This document shows positions 27,890-38,000 of a DNA stretch of 64,000 nt, piece after piece. The stretch is from positions 1,447,773 through 1,511,772 of the forward strand of contig NC_081332.1 in assembly GCF_022539665.2 (NCBI RefSeq), in the 5' to 3' direction. The position numbers and the translations under genes are program-made. The notes under the pieces were generated by a model. It was not told where the DNA came from. It was given only the letters and a program-made list of their open reading frames with translations, and ran no database searches. The number at the start of each line of letters is the position of its first letter. Position 1 is the stretch's first letter. The DNA comes from Daphnia carinata (lineage: Eukaryota > Arthropoda > Branchiopoda > Diplostraca > Daphniidae).

Positions 27890-28730
27890 CTACGCCCGCC
27901 ACATGTCAGTAAAATCATTGTTTTGAAAAGCTGTATCACGGTTGTGCTTGTCCTGTAGGTTTTCATTTAATAATAATGTAAACTTACCAGCGTAATCGTG
28001 TGAAGCTGATAAATTTACATGGAATATGTCATTTGATTATTATATGTGTGGTAGTGCTTTAAGGTGATATACAAGTCGTACCTGAAAACTGAACTTTTAA
28101 GAACTTTGATAGGCCATATTATGTTGATTTACTATAGTCTACGTTTGAAACTATGCAGGTCTTGTGTACCTTGTAAAGGAGAACATAGTTCATTTTTTAA
28201 ATTTCCGAAATTTTAACTTCCGGTATAACTTCCGGTTTGAAAATGCTTAATAACTCCCTATCTGTTAGTCTGAATGAAAAAAGAACCACTTTTTCGTAAT
28301 CCTCGTGAAATTTCGGGTCGAATCCATGTGTCAGTAAGAAATACCCGAAAATCGTCAAAAATCGCAAATTTCCCTGAACTATAGTTCAGGAAAAATCGCG
28401 ATTTTGGCCAAATTGGACTTTTCGCCAAAAACAGGTCAAAATAGGTCAGACACACCTTAAATTTCATGAGGATCACGAAAATCGTATTCGTTTTGTTGTG
28501 GGCCCAGTATTTCGGGAGATATAGGCTACTTCCGGTCACTTTCGGTAAAAAAAATTTTTCAACTTGCCAAAAAGTAAAAAAAATGAACATTAATACTCCA
28601 AACGTTTTAAGCATGTTAATTATAAGTGTAATGGTGTGGCGGCTTTTTTCGTGTTTATTTTGCTATTTTACTACTGGCTGATCGTGCAAGTTGCTTATCT
28701 ACGATATGTTAAGCGCCTTGTCCTGCCACT
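27890..28730 (+). repeat. Left arm of a long inverted repeat
   Basis: This arm is the reverse complement, with scattered substitutions and small indels, of about 31890-32720. Matching landmarks include the CGCCCGCCACATGTCA / CGGCCGCCAGATGTCC outer end, the AACTTCCGGT block near 28216, the TTGAAAATGCTTAATAACTC block near 28237, the GGAGATATAGGCTACTTCCG block near 28512 and the TGATCGTGCAAGTTGCTTAT block near 28680. It behaves like the terminal inverted repeat of a non-autonomous DNA transposon, or an inverted duplication. No transposase frame is visible between the arms. Confidence 0.8.
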
Positions 28731-29670
28731 AGTAGTGGATTTACTTTGCAGCTGCGCTTGAAACAAAGAAACAGCAAGTTTCATAATAAGGTAATAACTA
28801 GGTTTTGAAAACAAAAAAAAAAAAAAAAAGAAAAGTCGGGTTTATTTTCTCGGGCTTATTTTCTCAAGCTTTTAAAACTTGGCCTTACTTTATTTCCATA
28901 AGATGGCGCTGTAGGTTCACAAGACTATAATGTCGGATGCGAACTGCTCTTTTGTGTCCTGTGATTCTCATTGTTTACTTCGTTGAACAGTTGAAAAAGT
29001 GTATTTGAGTTGACCTCGTCTGAACAGTACTTTTACTTCTTTGTTTTTTTTTTTTTCATTCACTCCTATAATCCTTGTGCAATTTAGGCACTGCTTCATT
29101 CCGCACATAAAATGTCAGCTGTTGCAGTTGTGCTTAGGATAAGGTAATGCTAACATCCCTCTGGAAAACTAGGTCTCATGTTGTATCATTCTGGATAAAG
29201 TCATTGTACGAGCAGAACTATGCATGATATAAGGTGAAGACTAATGGTTTCTGCATTTCCATTCAACAACCGGCTTTCAGGTTCATTAAGCATATACTAT
29301 TTTGATGTATACAACATTTTAATGTAATTCTGCTTTAGTTCACCATCTGGTTTCAGTATATACATTCCAGAACGTAAAGCTTCCAGTTTGAGATTGTGAA
29401 TGTTTTATTGGATAATCTAATTCCTACTTTTAAATAGTAATTCATCCTCTTCACAAATATAGTTGTAAGTATCAGGTGCCTTCTGTTGTGCGTGTTAATT
29501 TTCCATTGATAGTACAATTAAATGTTTTAATATTCCCATGGAGGAGCATTACATTCAACAACAAATAAAGAATGATTGTCAGGGCGCTTCATTTCGTTGG
29601 CTTCTAAATATATTCCAAGTCCAGATGTTGCTCCAAAAATGACAAAGACAGTTAGCAACATATTCAAACA
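28731..29670. other. Interior of the inverted-repeat element, left part
   Basis: AT-rich DNA with no open frame of note and one (A)17 tract near 28812. It lies inside the inverted repeat and before the tRNA-like units. I see nothing coding. Confidence 0.5.
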
Positions 29671-29741
29671 TCACCCATAGCTCAGTGGTAGAGCATTGGA
29701 TTACTAATTAAAAAGATTGGGTTGATATTCCCAATAAAGTG
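29671..29741 (+). other. tRNA-like unit 1 (degenerate)
   Basis: The sequence carries a tRNA D-arm and A-box-like segment (TAGCTCAGTGGTAGAGC), with the D-stem GCTC/GAGC fully paired, then a decayed anticodon arm (TTGGA, loop TTACTAA, TTAAA), and a T-arm with a perfect TTGGG/CCCAA stem. The B-box is degenerate (GGTTGATATTCC), the T-loop is one base long, and the acceptor ends do not pair. It is probably a tRNA pseudogene or the head of a tRNA-derived SINE rather than a working tRNA. Confidence 0.5.
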
Positions 29742-29846
29742 TTACAATGTTTCAATTGATTGCTATATTATTATGGTGGCTACATTGTTATCACAAGTGT
29801 ACATATCTTGCCTTTCATTAACCAGGAAAAGTAGAAATTTTATATG

Positions 29847-29918
29847 TGAATCATGGCTCAGTGGTTGAGCATCGGCATATCATGCCGAAGGATTGAGGTT
29901 CGATTCCTGTATGAGTTA
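29847..29918 (+). tRNA. tRNA-like unit 2 (best preserved; apparent AUC anticodon)
   Basis: This is the most complete tRNA-like fold of the three. The D-stem GCTC/GAGC pairs, and the anticodon stem TCGGC/GCCGA is a perfect 5 bp closing a 7-base loop ATATCAT with T33 in place. The T-loop is TTCGATT within a good B-box (GGTTCGATTCC). The acceptor ends TGAATCA and TGAGTTA pair at most positions, although the T-stem is only partly paired. Read literally the anticodon is AUC (Asp GAU), whereas normal animal tRNA-Asp uses GUC, so a pseudo-tRNA or SINE head is more likely than a functional gene. Confidence 0.45.
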
Positions 29919-30084
29919 AATTACTAGAGAAATATGTGCTGCTGCAGTTTAACTTGGTGTACTTGGCGAATCTCGTACCTGTACACCATAGCTTGATATT
30001 ACCATCGTTCTGCTTTTGAAAAACTATCGACCTCATTACAATGCAAACAAGGATATTAGGGATCGGGAAGTTCAACTAACAACA

Positions 30085-30155
30085 GATCAATTGGCTTAGT
30101 GGTAAAGCACCTGATCAGTATGTTAAAGGCCCAAGGTTCGATCCCCGTCTCAGAT
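30085..30155 (+). other. tRNA-like unit 3 (degenerate)
   Basis: A-box-like TGGCTTAGTGGTAAAGC with the D-stem GCTT/AAGC paired, then a poorly paired anticodon region, then a good B-box (GGTTCGATCCC). The acceptor ends do not pair. It is followed shortly by an A-rich tail (AAAAAATAAATAAA), as expected of a tRNA-derived retroposon. It is in the same orientation as units 1 and 2. Confidence 0.5.
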
Positions 30156-30290
30156 GTAAAGTATGTTCATAAAAAATAAATAAATTCGTGAAATACGTAA
30201 AACAACTTTATTGTCCCTCCTTCCACCCACAATTCCTCCGCTACATTTTACATTTCACAATAAAGTACAATACATATACAACAAATACAC

Positions 30291-30610
30291 TTAACTAACG
30301 CGTTGGCTGCCACGCCTCAAAATCTACGGTTACTACATCGCGATCAGAGGGATCGCGACCAAAGGGGACACAATGGTCCGGGGTGACACGATGTTGGAAA
30401 CCAGTACGGGAATGCACACCCTGGCAACCAAGCATCGTATCTGCAAAGGGAGGCCCTGTGGTGCATTGCCTGTGCGCCTTACGGCGAATCTTGGGCAGTG
30501 GCGACTGCTCCACCCCACGGCACATAGACCGTGGAGTAGAGCAGCGCGGCCCGTCCCTATCAAGCTAAAAAAAAAAGGGGAGCAAAGAGGCGTGGCAGCC
30601 AACGGGTTAA
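30291..30610. mobile_element. piggyBac-like MITE flanked by TTAA
   Basis: A 320-bp segment begins and ends with TTAA and has inverted ends: CGTTGGCTGCCACGCCTC reads rightward on the left side and its exact reverse complement lies at the right end (about 30587-30604). Right-end sequence next to TTAA gives CCCGTTGG read inward, resembling piggyBac-type termini; the left terminus has a small change (CTAACG between TTAA and the shared motif). TTAA targets and short CCC-initiated inverted repeats are hallmarks of the piggyBac superfamily. The interior is GC-rich and shows no transposase, so it is non-autonomous. It sits inside the larger inverted-repeat element. Confidence 0.75.
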
Positions 30611-30683
30611 TTACACGACACACAAAAAAGCAAAACAAAATACAACGATACCACGACGGCGACTTGATGACACGGCAACCACG

Positions 30684-30840
30684 AGGCGACGGGCAAAGCG
30701 AAGACGGGGCGACGGGCGAGGCGAAGACGGGGCGACAGGCAAAATGAAGACGAGGCGACGGACGAGGCGAAGACGGGGCGACGGGCAAAGTGAAGACGAG
30801 GCGACGGGCGAGGCGAAGACTGGGCGGCCGGCGAAGATGG
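30684..30840. repeat. 23-bp GC-rich minisatellite with two-unit periodicity
   Basis: Six full 23-bp units and a partial seventh. Each unit begins RGGCGACGG and ends GAAGACG, and the centre alternates between a CAAAG type and a CGAGG type, giving a 46-bp higher-order period. The array is strongly GC-rich in otherwise AT-rich DNA. The long minus-strand open frame that crosses it (Pro/Arg/Ser repeats) is a by-product of the 23-bp period. Confidence 0.9.
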
Positions 30841-31889
30841 AGCAAAAGATCTTGAAGAGATCTCTTAGAATCTTGATGATCAATTTTCCATGGAACTGAA
30901 CAGGAGAATACAATAGTTCTAAATGATAAACATGAATAAAATGGGTTATTAGATGAGGAATATATGATTATTGATGAAACTTTAACCTAGAAGGTAATTT
31001 GACTTACATCAGTTATTTCAAGACATAGAAAATTGTAGGCCAGGCAATTTTCTGGTAGAAGAACAGATCAGACAGTCCTATTATGGGATATAAAATTTTT
31101 TAAAAGAAAAAATAGACAGGAAAGAAGCTTTAAATACCAAGAAGTGATGATGCTGTGGCCCACGTCTTTTTGTGTTGGCTGATTAAGTAGAAATGACATG
31201 AAGGCTACTGAATTGTGGTGTTTAATCGTTGGCACCACAACATAGAGTAATGTGCTACACTTTTCAGTTTGGAACTGTCAGGAGTTGAAATGGGCAAAGG
31301 GATTTAGAATGAGGTGGTGATATTCCACTGAATTCCTCACATTGACATTGCCCCAGTTTCAATTCCTTTCCGGTTACAGTTTATGAACTTGAGCACAATG
31401 ATAAGATCAGTTTTTTGTCGTAACAGTAACAAAAATTTAAGTACCAATCAATAAGTCACATACTAGAGTATGTATACTGGTAAGCAACTGACAAGGGTTG
31501 CAAAGATATTTCTTTTTAATTTCACCAGCTTGATCGGGAGCCGATAACAAGGAATTACCTGTTACATGCAAAACAATTAATTTTGAGGGTTGCCCTTACA
31601 ATGATTAAATACTGGGTGATAACAACGCACCGATAGGTTTCAGCTGAATTTTCCTTTAGGTACAACAAAACTTAACGAATATTTCAAACACAGTTTTTCA
31701 CTCATTACTCGTAATCACACAACAATAGCAATTCGCCATTGCGTCATCTAGTTTTTCTTTCCGGAATCAATCGCCTTATTCGCTCCTCTTTCCTGTCTTT
31801 TCGGTATTCTTAAAATCGTTGGAATATTAATGTTCATTCTTTTTTACTTTTTGCGAAGTTGAAACAAAAATTTACCGGAAGTAGCCTAT
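30841..31889. other. Interior of the inverted-repeat element, right part
   Basis: AT-rich non-coding DNA between the minisatellite and the right arm. I find no frame, tRNA-like fold or microsatellite that I can support. Confidence 0.5.
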
Positions 31890-32720
31890 ATCGTTGCAGG
31901 ACACAGCGCTTAACATATCGTAGACAAGCAACTTGCACGATCAGCCAGTAGTAAAATAGCAAAATAAACACGAAAAAAGCCGGCACACCATTACACTTAT
32001 GATTAACATGCTTAAAATGTTTGGAATATTAATGTTCATTGTTTAGTTTTGGCGAAATTGAAAAAAAAAATTATCGGAAATGACCGGAAGTAGCCTATAT
32101 CTCCAGAAATACTGAGCCCACAACAAAACGAATACGATTTTCATGATCCCCATGAAATTTTAGGTGTGTCTGATCTATTTTGAACCGTTTTTGGCGAAAA
32201 GTCCAATTTGACCAAAAGGTCCGGGGTCTGGGTCTTTTTGACGATTTTCGGGTATTTTCTACTGACACATGGATTCGACCCCAAATTTCACGAGGATTAC
32301 GAAAATGTCGGTCATTTTTTGTGCAGACCAACAGATAGTGAGTTATTAAGCATTTTCAAACCGGATCTTTAACCGGAAGTTAAAATTTCGAAAAATTAAA
32401 AAATGAACTATGTTTTTCTCTACAAGGTATACAAGATCTGCGCAGTTTTAAACATTAACTATTATAACTTAGCATAACATGGCCTTTTAAAGTTCAGTTT
32501 TCAGATACGACTCGTATACCATTTTAAAACAATACCACACACACACAATAATCCAAGGGCATATTTCAAAATCCTCACCTTTATTTTATATCCATCAGAA
32601 TTTATCAGCTTCACACGATGACACTCGTAAGTTTACATTGTTATTAAACGGAAACCTACAGCACAAGCACACTTCTGACAACTTCTCATAACAATGATTT
32701 GGGACATCTGGCGGCCGTAC
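31890..32720 (-). repeat. Right arm of the long inverted repeat
   Basis: Inverted counterpart of 27890-28730. It carries the same landmarks in reverse order, including ATAAGCAACTTGCAC-like, CGGAAGTAGCCTATATC and GAGTTATTAAGCATTTTC blocks. A segment of the arm is duplicated: the TTAATGTTCATT...GGAAGTAGCCTATAT module occurs at about 31826-31890 and again at about 32030-32101. The arms enclose about 3.2 kb, so the whole structure spans about 4.8 kb. Confidence 0.8.
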
Positions 32721-33898
32721 TTAGACTTTGTAAAGCCAGACTTCGTGAATATGTCAATAGCCGTCTTATCGTTTGCTTAAGATAATTTTTGTATTAAGTA
32801 ACATTAGAATCCAATAGATTCGTCCAAGCAATCAGTGAAATGTTACGATGTCACTCGCAAGATAGAAACTGGAGTTCTAGCAATTGTAAGTTGATTTTTC
32901 ATTCCAGATAGTTGGCCGCTAGGATTAGGACGATCATTAAAATATAAATTTTTCTGGATTCTCTTAAATCATTTAAATTTTCAAAGATCTCAAACCACTC
33001 AATCTTTTTGTTACTACTTGTTCATATGTACTATTATTAATACATATTTTCCCGCTCTACACACTTGTTTCGCTCTCACAGAAAAACTAGCTAGACGTGC
33101 CTTCGACTATGATATTAAATTATGTCAAGTTTCTAGGTAAATTAATTATTTAGATTAAATAGCGTTCAAAAACATGTTTTACTTTACTAAAGATTAATAC
33201 GTATCAGAAATTTAATTATTAATGACAATTTGTTAATGAAAGGTATGTACGATTAGAATTAATGGATTTTTCTGAATCAGTTGCTTCTAGATCAACATAC
33301 ACAATGCCACATACAAAAAATTTATTCTTATTTTGCCAATAAATCGTTGCACTGTTGTAACAATTTGTTCGTTTACATAGATTTTCTATTATGTCTTACC
33401 GTTTGATGGCAGCAAATGAATTTTAGTATTACACCAAAACATGATTTACTTCGTTTAACATCGTTTTAGTCAGCCATCGAAAAGCATTTTTAACGTTATT
33501 TACTTGTTTAGTAAGTGATGCAATTTATATCCATTAAAGTAGAATACTAAAATGCTGAAACCTATTTTCACTAAAATTAACGAACCTGCTATTGAATTCG
33601 TGGAAGACAATAATGGATAAGCAATAAGAACTAAAGTTACTAACCAAAGGCCAGCCACGGGATGACGATTGGAAAATAACCATATAACAGTCAAACGCCT
33701 TGGATTTGTTAATTACATACAGTTCATCATAAATTTTAGAAATAAACATTTTACAGTGAAGGGTTTCGCAATATCCGATGAGTTGGAATTGAAATCGAAG
33801 TTCTTCCTTTTTAATCAATCAGATAATATATTATTTACAAACTTATTTCCTGATAGCGGTATGTTAAACTCTTCTTCTTCATTAATAAGGATCAGACT
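32721..33898. other. Intergenic DNA right of the inverted repeat
   Basis: AT-rich DNA. Two overlapping frames around 33534-33920 are open on opposite strands, but I recognise no family in either and see no clear splice or promoter support. Confidence 0.45.
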
Positions 33899-34659
33899 TT
33901 CACCCTTTCCTGCCGGTTAACTTGTGGAACAAACCACCGTTCAGGAAAAAAAGGCTCACTACCTGTAAAATCAAAGAGCACCATGGGACCAATGTAAAGA
34001 TGGTTAGGAAGGAAAAGCTAAAAGAGATATTTCACTTACCTTTTCAAACCCTTTCCTCCACGGTTTATAAGTTTTGCCAACCATTTAAAACTTGCACACA
34101 TCACTTCCAGATGCCCTACCTGACTAAAAGCAGCCCCCAACAGAATGCAGAAACAGACGAGCAGTAACGCACCGTCGACGGCCGAGCAGACGACGTTCAC
34201 ACACGAGGAAAAAACTCCAGTAGCGAATTCTTGGAATAAAAATCTGCGCTTAACAAGCAACATTAATTCCATGGGACTAACCAGAATGCAACAATCAGAA
34301 GTTTAAAATGTCAGCTTGCATTTTGACGAAACCATGGATTATATTAACTCCACCAATTTGTCGTAGCCATAAACGCGGTACAGGAGAAAACGCGAAACAT
34401 GCTTCGTATAAAAAGAACTAGCATTAGAAAATTGTCGTATAACCAAAACTAGAAACAATCATAAACTTACTTGATTGATGTAGAGGCACAATTTGCACAA
34501 AGCAATGTCACCCAATCTGTCTATCCTACGTAACCTAGAACAAGATGGTAACATTATGCACAGCCACTCAGACTTCACAACATCAATGCTCAATGAATAC
34601 AGACCAATTTCATTGATAATCTCCAACATCCATTGAACCCACAACCAGCCGTGTAAATC
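33899..34659 (-). CDS. Unidentified membrane-protein exons (partial model)
   Basis: Minus-strand pieces with good splice signals: 34659-34471 (63 codons, acceptor TTTTCATTAG, donor GTAAGT) joins in phase to 34248-34040 (69 codons plus 2 bases, donor GTAAGT). A short terminal piece to 33899 then follows; one acceptor choice (after ACAGGTAG) gives a peptide beginning SEPFFPERWF and ending in TGA, the other stops at once. The second exon has a strongly hydrophobic segment of about 30 residues (VFSSCVNVVC ... LLLVCFCILL), suggesting a transmembrane helix. No start or upstream exon was found. A divergent chemoreceptor is possible, but I do not recognise the family. Confidence 0.35.
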
Positions 34660-36470
34660 CTAATGAAAAGGAAATGTTTAATCTATACGCTTAAGCTTAA
34701 ACACAAACCAACATTAAAACATGCGAATCCCCTCAGACGCAGAGCAGTAAATTTGGCTTTCGACAGACTAGTCTGAATTGAGTTTTGCAGTTAACCAAAG
34801 CATCCCGCAACCCGCACATTAGACTCAAAAAGCAAGCCATAGAAGCAGTTCCAATCGTACGTGGAAGTCAACGCCTAGTCCGTTGGAACGAACATCATGG
34901 GCCTAATAACGCTCCAGTCGAAATCTTTCTATTCCCCTACACCTTCATGAAAAGGCCGCCCGGCTAGAGCGTACAGCTCTACATCAAGAGCAAAGCCATA
35001 TCTCAGACCTTCCCGAGAGTATCTAAAACAAGCAACAAGTGCCCCGTTTGTAACCCCCAGATACGGGATTGCCGGAAGCCAATTAAAGCAGAGCGGAAAC
35101 TCATCACAGGGGCAAGAACACATCAACAAAAGAATACTAACCTAAAATCACATGGCGTCGCTAAAATGAGACCACCTATTTCAAAGAAACTGCAGAGCAG
35201 CCATATCCGTACGCAGCATAAGTGTTCGCCATGACTAGCTCAAGTCCCCCTTACAATCCAATAGCCAAAGCAAATTCAACTTATCTTGCACGGTCACATG
35301 TAACACCTGTAATATGGAAAACAGAATGAGTGGTGGGGAGCAGCTATTAAAGTAAAGTACCTAAGAAACAAACCACAGTCATTAGAATCATACTATCATT
35401 TTTAAAAAAGGCTCCCACCAATCAAAGCGCACAATGAATGAAGAATCAAAAGGACCCACATGTACACGGAATTGCCAGTTACAGCTGTAAAGAAAAAATG
35501 TGTTAAGAACCAAAACCCATGGTTGTGAAAATGATTTAAATCATAAAAATCAGCTTAGACACAGACTATTCATGTAACCAAGAAACGTAAACTGAGTCAG
35601 ACATCTTAACACACCTTTAACGGGACATGCAGCAGCCATTGCCTTTCCTAAACAATTGCACATACAGTAATTGATTTGTCACAAGTTACCAGATTTCACA
35701 CCACAGCACAGCCATTCCAAACACAGGTCAAGGTACTTCGGCCCACACTTGGTAAAAGATACTCAGGATAGAGCTTTCGCATATCCTACCTGTAGATAAA
35801 ATCAAGATATCCTTAGTAACGATCAAGCATTCCATAAACTTTCAACATTTAATCAATCCATTTCAGAGTCATGCATGTCTAATATTTTGATTGACTTCAT
35901 AATGCAGCAGTGTGCAAATCAGACAAAATTGCTCATCACTATATAAAACCAAACTAAATGAAACAGAATACTTACCATGATCCAAGTCTAATTTTCATGT
36001 TAATGCAGCAGGCTTCGTAAGCTAACAAGTAACGAGTATTACAGAAAAACTCAGGATTCAACACAAAACTTACGACTACAAAACCTATTGGCGAACGGAA
36101 TTCGACTACAATGGCTGCATTTCTGCACCACATCTTAAATAGGCTGCTGTGGAGGGATGGGAAGAAACACGTGCAAAGCTAAGGGCAAAGAGCCTCAAGC
36201 GGAAACAAGGACGTTGCCAAACGAACGAATTGTCGTAGAGAAAAGTAGTTTTCTTTTGATTTGTTAAATTTTAATTAATATCACATATTTCTGCTATAAA
36301 AGATTTTATTTTTAAATACATATACTTCTTTACTCTCATAAATTCCAAGACTTATCCGGAATTATAAATTTTAAAATTTACATCTGACTTATTCAGGGGA
36401 TGTGACAATTCCACAGACCAGAAACAAAGGATAAAAACTTTTTTAGTTTAAAATAAAAAGCTAAAGAAAA
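34660..36470. other. Intergenic DNA or unresolved upstream region
   Basis: This stretch may contain upstream exons of the partial gene to its left, but I could not link any. It holds scattered short frames on both strands (for example 34785-34967 + and 34929-35129 -) with no recognisable domain. Confidence 0.4.
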
Positions 36471-36505
36471 TTTATTTTGTAACCTTAATAGGACGTCATT
36501 TACAC

Positions 36506-37434
36506 TTACATGTACACTTGATTACAAAATTCAGAAGGATAATACGAATAATATGACATATTGGAATAATTGTAAGGATCTTCTTGGTACACACTGGTTG
36601 TGTTCTGCATAGTGTTTGCAGACGATGGGCAGAAAGGAGGAGCATATTCCCAGTTGTTCCAGAAAGAATACCCTTGCTCTTGTTGATGGCTAGGTTGATA
36701 TCCAGAAGAATAGTCAATCGCTTCAGCTTGAGGGTTCACCTCCTGATAATAACTTGTGCAACTGGTCGATTCGCTGTTCGGCTGAAATTGTCCGGTGTTT
36801 GCTGATGAATCGTTCGCCAAGTAGTCAGTCGGATGTTCTCCCAAGGTTTGAGTTAATGGATATCCCCCAGACGTTGGCAGGCAGTTGGATGAGGTATCTA
36901 CAAAATTAAAAAGCAAAATATTTAACAAAAGAAAACATTGATAATTTAGAAAAAATAAATACCTTGTTGAACTTGATGAAAGTGGGTGTACGGAGATGGT
37001 CGACGCTGTTGACGGGTTGTTTCGTAAGATTGTGATGTCACACCAGATTCAAATCCTCTTTGACGGATACGTCGTCGACGATTTTGAAACCACCACTGCA
37101 AACAATAAACAAAACAAGTATTGGTTAATGGTAATGAAACAACCAATACAAACAATGATTGCTCACCATAATAGATTTTTCTGACACACCAATCAGCAAA
37201 GCAATACGACGACGGCTTTCTCGATTGGGAAACGAATCTCTTGCGAACTCAGCGTCGAGTACAGCCAGTTGAGCTTCGTCGTAAAAATGGCGTTGACGAG
37301 TTGATCTCGAAGATTTTGAAATGGAAGAGACTGGGAAAAAATCTAGAATGAGAAGGAAAACTCTGTTAACAAAAGACATTTGGGTAAAATTTAAAAACTA
37401 AGATAAGCAAAGTAACATTACCATAGTTAGCCAT
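36506..37434 (-). CDS. Divergent homeobox transcription factor, probably PRD-like
   Basis: Four exons: 37434-37422 (13 nt, MANY plus one base), 37342-37167, 37095-36963 and 36897-36506 (TAA/TGA-type stop at 36506), all in phase, about 237 residues. The homeodomain lies near residues 17-77 and keeps L16, F20, E42, W48, F49, N51 and R53 (QLAVLDAEF; WWFQNRRRR), with Q50. Position 47, usually Val or Ile, is Trp. The intron between homeodomain residues 46 and 47 is at the site characteristic of PRD-class genes. The C-terminal part is rich in Tyr, Ser, Asn, Gln and Pro, like an activation domain. It should bind DNA as a nuclear regulator; the exact orthologue is unclear. A minus-strand AATAAA lies just downstream near 36473. 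A 5' untranslated intron is likely (donor near 37509). Confidence 0.8.
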
Positions 37435-37587
37435 AGTTAAGAGTACTTTTAGCACTTAAAACTAGATGTCAATTAGAACTGAAAACCCACAGATTCACGG
37501 AACACTTACCTTAAAGGAAGTAGAGAGCTGTGTAGTTGGCAGAGAGCAAAAGTGGAATGATGACTTCGATGGAAAGAGTACGTCCTT

Positions 37588-37596
37588 TTATGGAGG
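37588..37596 (-). promoter_or_regulatory. Possible TATA box of the homeobox gene
   Basis: On the minus strand the sequence reads CATAAAAGG about 155 bp upstream of the ATG. A donor (TTTAAG then GTAAGT) near 37509 on the same strand would end a non-coding first exon. Weak but coherent. Confidence 0.35.
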
Positions 37597-37679
37597 ACAT
37601 AACATTCTGGTGTAGCTTCTTCCTCATTCGTTGAAAAGAACGGAAATCCTTTCAAAGGCTTCCGTCCGCCACGTCCATA

Positions 37680-38000
37680 AGAAAAAGGATTATCCCTTTT
37701 CAGTCTGCGCCGGCGGATTAAAGGATTAGCCAACTGGGTAGTGTTCGTCCTCTGTGGCAGACGGAGTTCCCTTTGAGGAGATCATCCTCGTACTGCTGGA
37801 TAATCCGCTGGTGGATAATCCGTTCGGAAGTACACAAACGCCTGGTTTCTTCGACATGTGCTTTCTGTGAAATGAGAAGGGAAACTGAAGGTTATTGCAT
37901 GGTAGAATTCTGGCTTGAGGAAAAGCGCAAGGCTCTTTGATGAGATCATCCTTTTCTCAATCGTTGTAAGATGATCTGGCCGGAAGCATACAAACACTAC
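37680..38000. repeat. GGATTA/GGATAATCC repeat block, copy 1
   Basis: This block has GGATTATCC at 37687, the doublet GGCGGATTAAAGGATTA at 37712, and two GGATAATCC palindromes at about 37798 and 37813, the last followed by GTTCGGAAGTACACAAACGC. A degenerate second tandem unit, starting TTGATGAGATCATCC near 37937, ends with GGCCGGAAGCATACAAACAC. It lies upstream of the homeobox gene. The TAATCC core is the classic site for K50 homeodomain proteins (Otx/Bicoid type). Confidence 0.6.

Noticed and set aside
30333-30845. 170-codon minus-strand frame rich in Pro, Arg and Ser
   Set aside because: It crosses the 23-bp minisatellite and the MITE; its repeats mirror the DNA period, so it is not a gene.
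37167-37342. Classification of the homeobox as a Hox/zen gene
   Set aside because: No hexapeptide or diagnostic Hox residues, and the intron at 46/47 fits PRD-class instead.
37506-37733. 75-codon minus frame starting MANPLIRRRRLKRD
   Set aside because: It overlaps the GGATTA repeat and ends at the donor of the probable 5' untranslated exon of the homeobox gene; a TATA-like element lies inside it.
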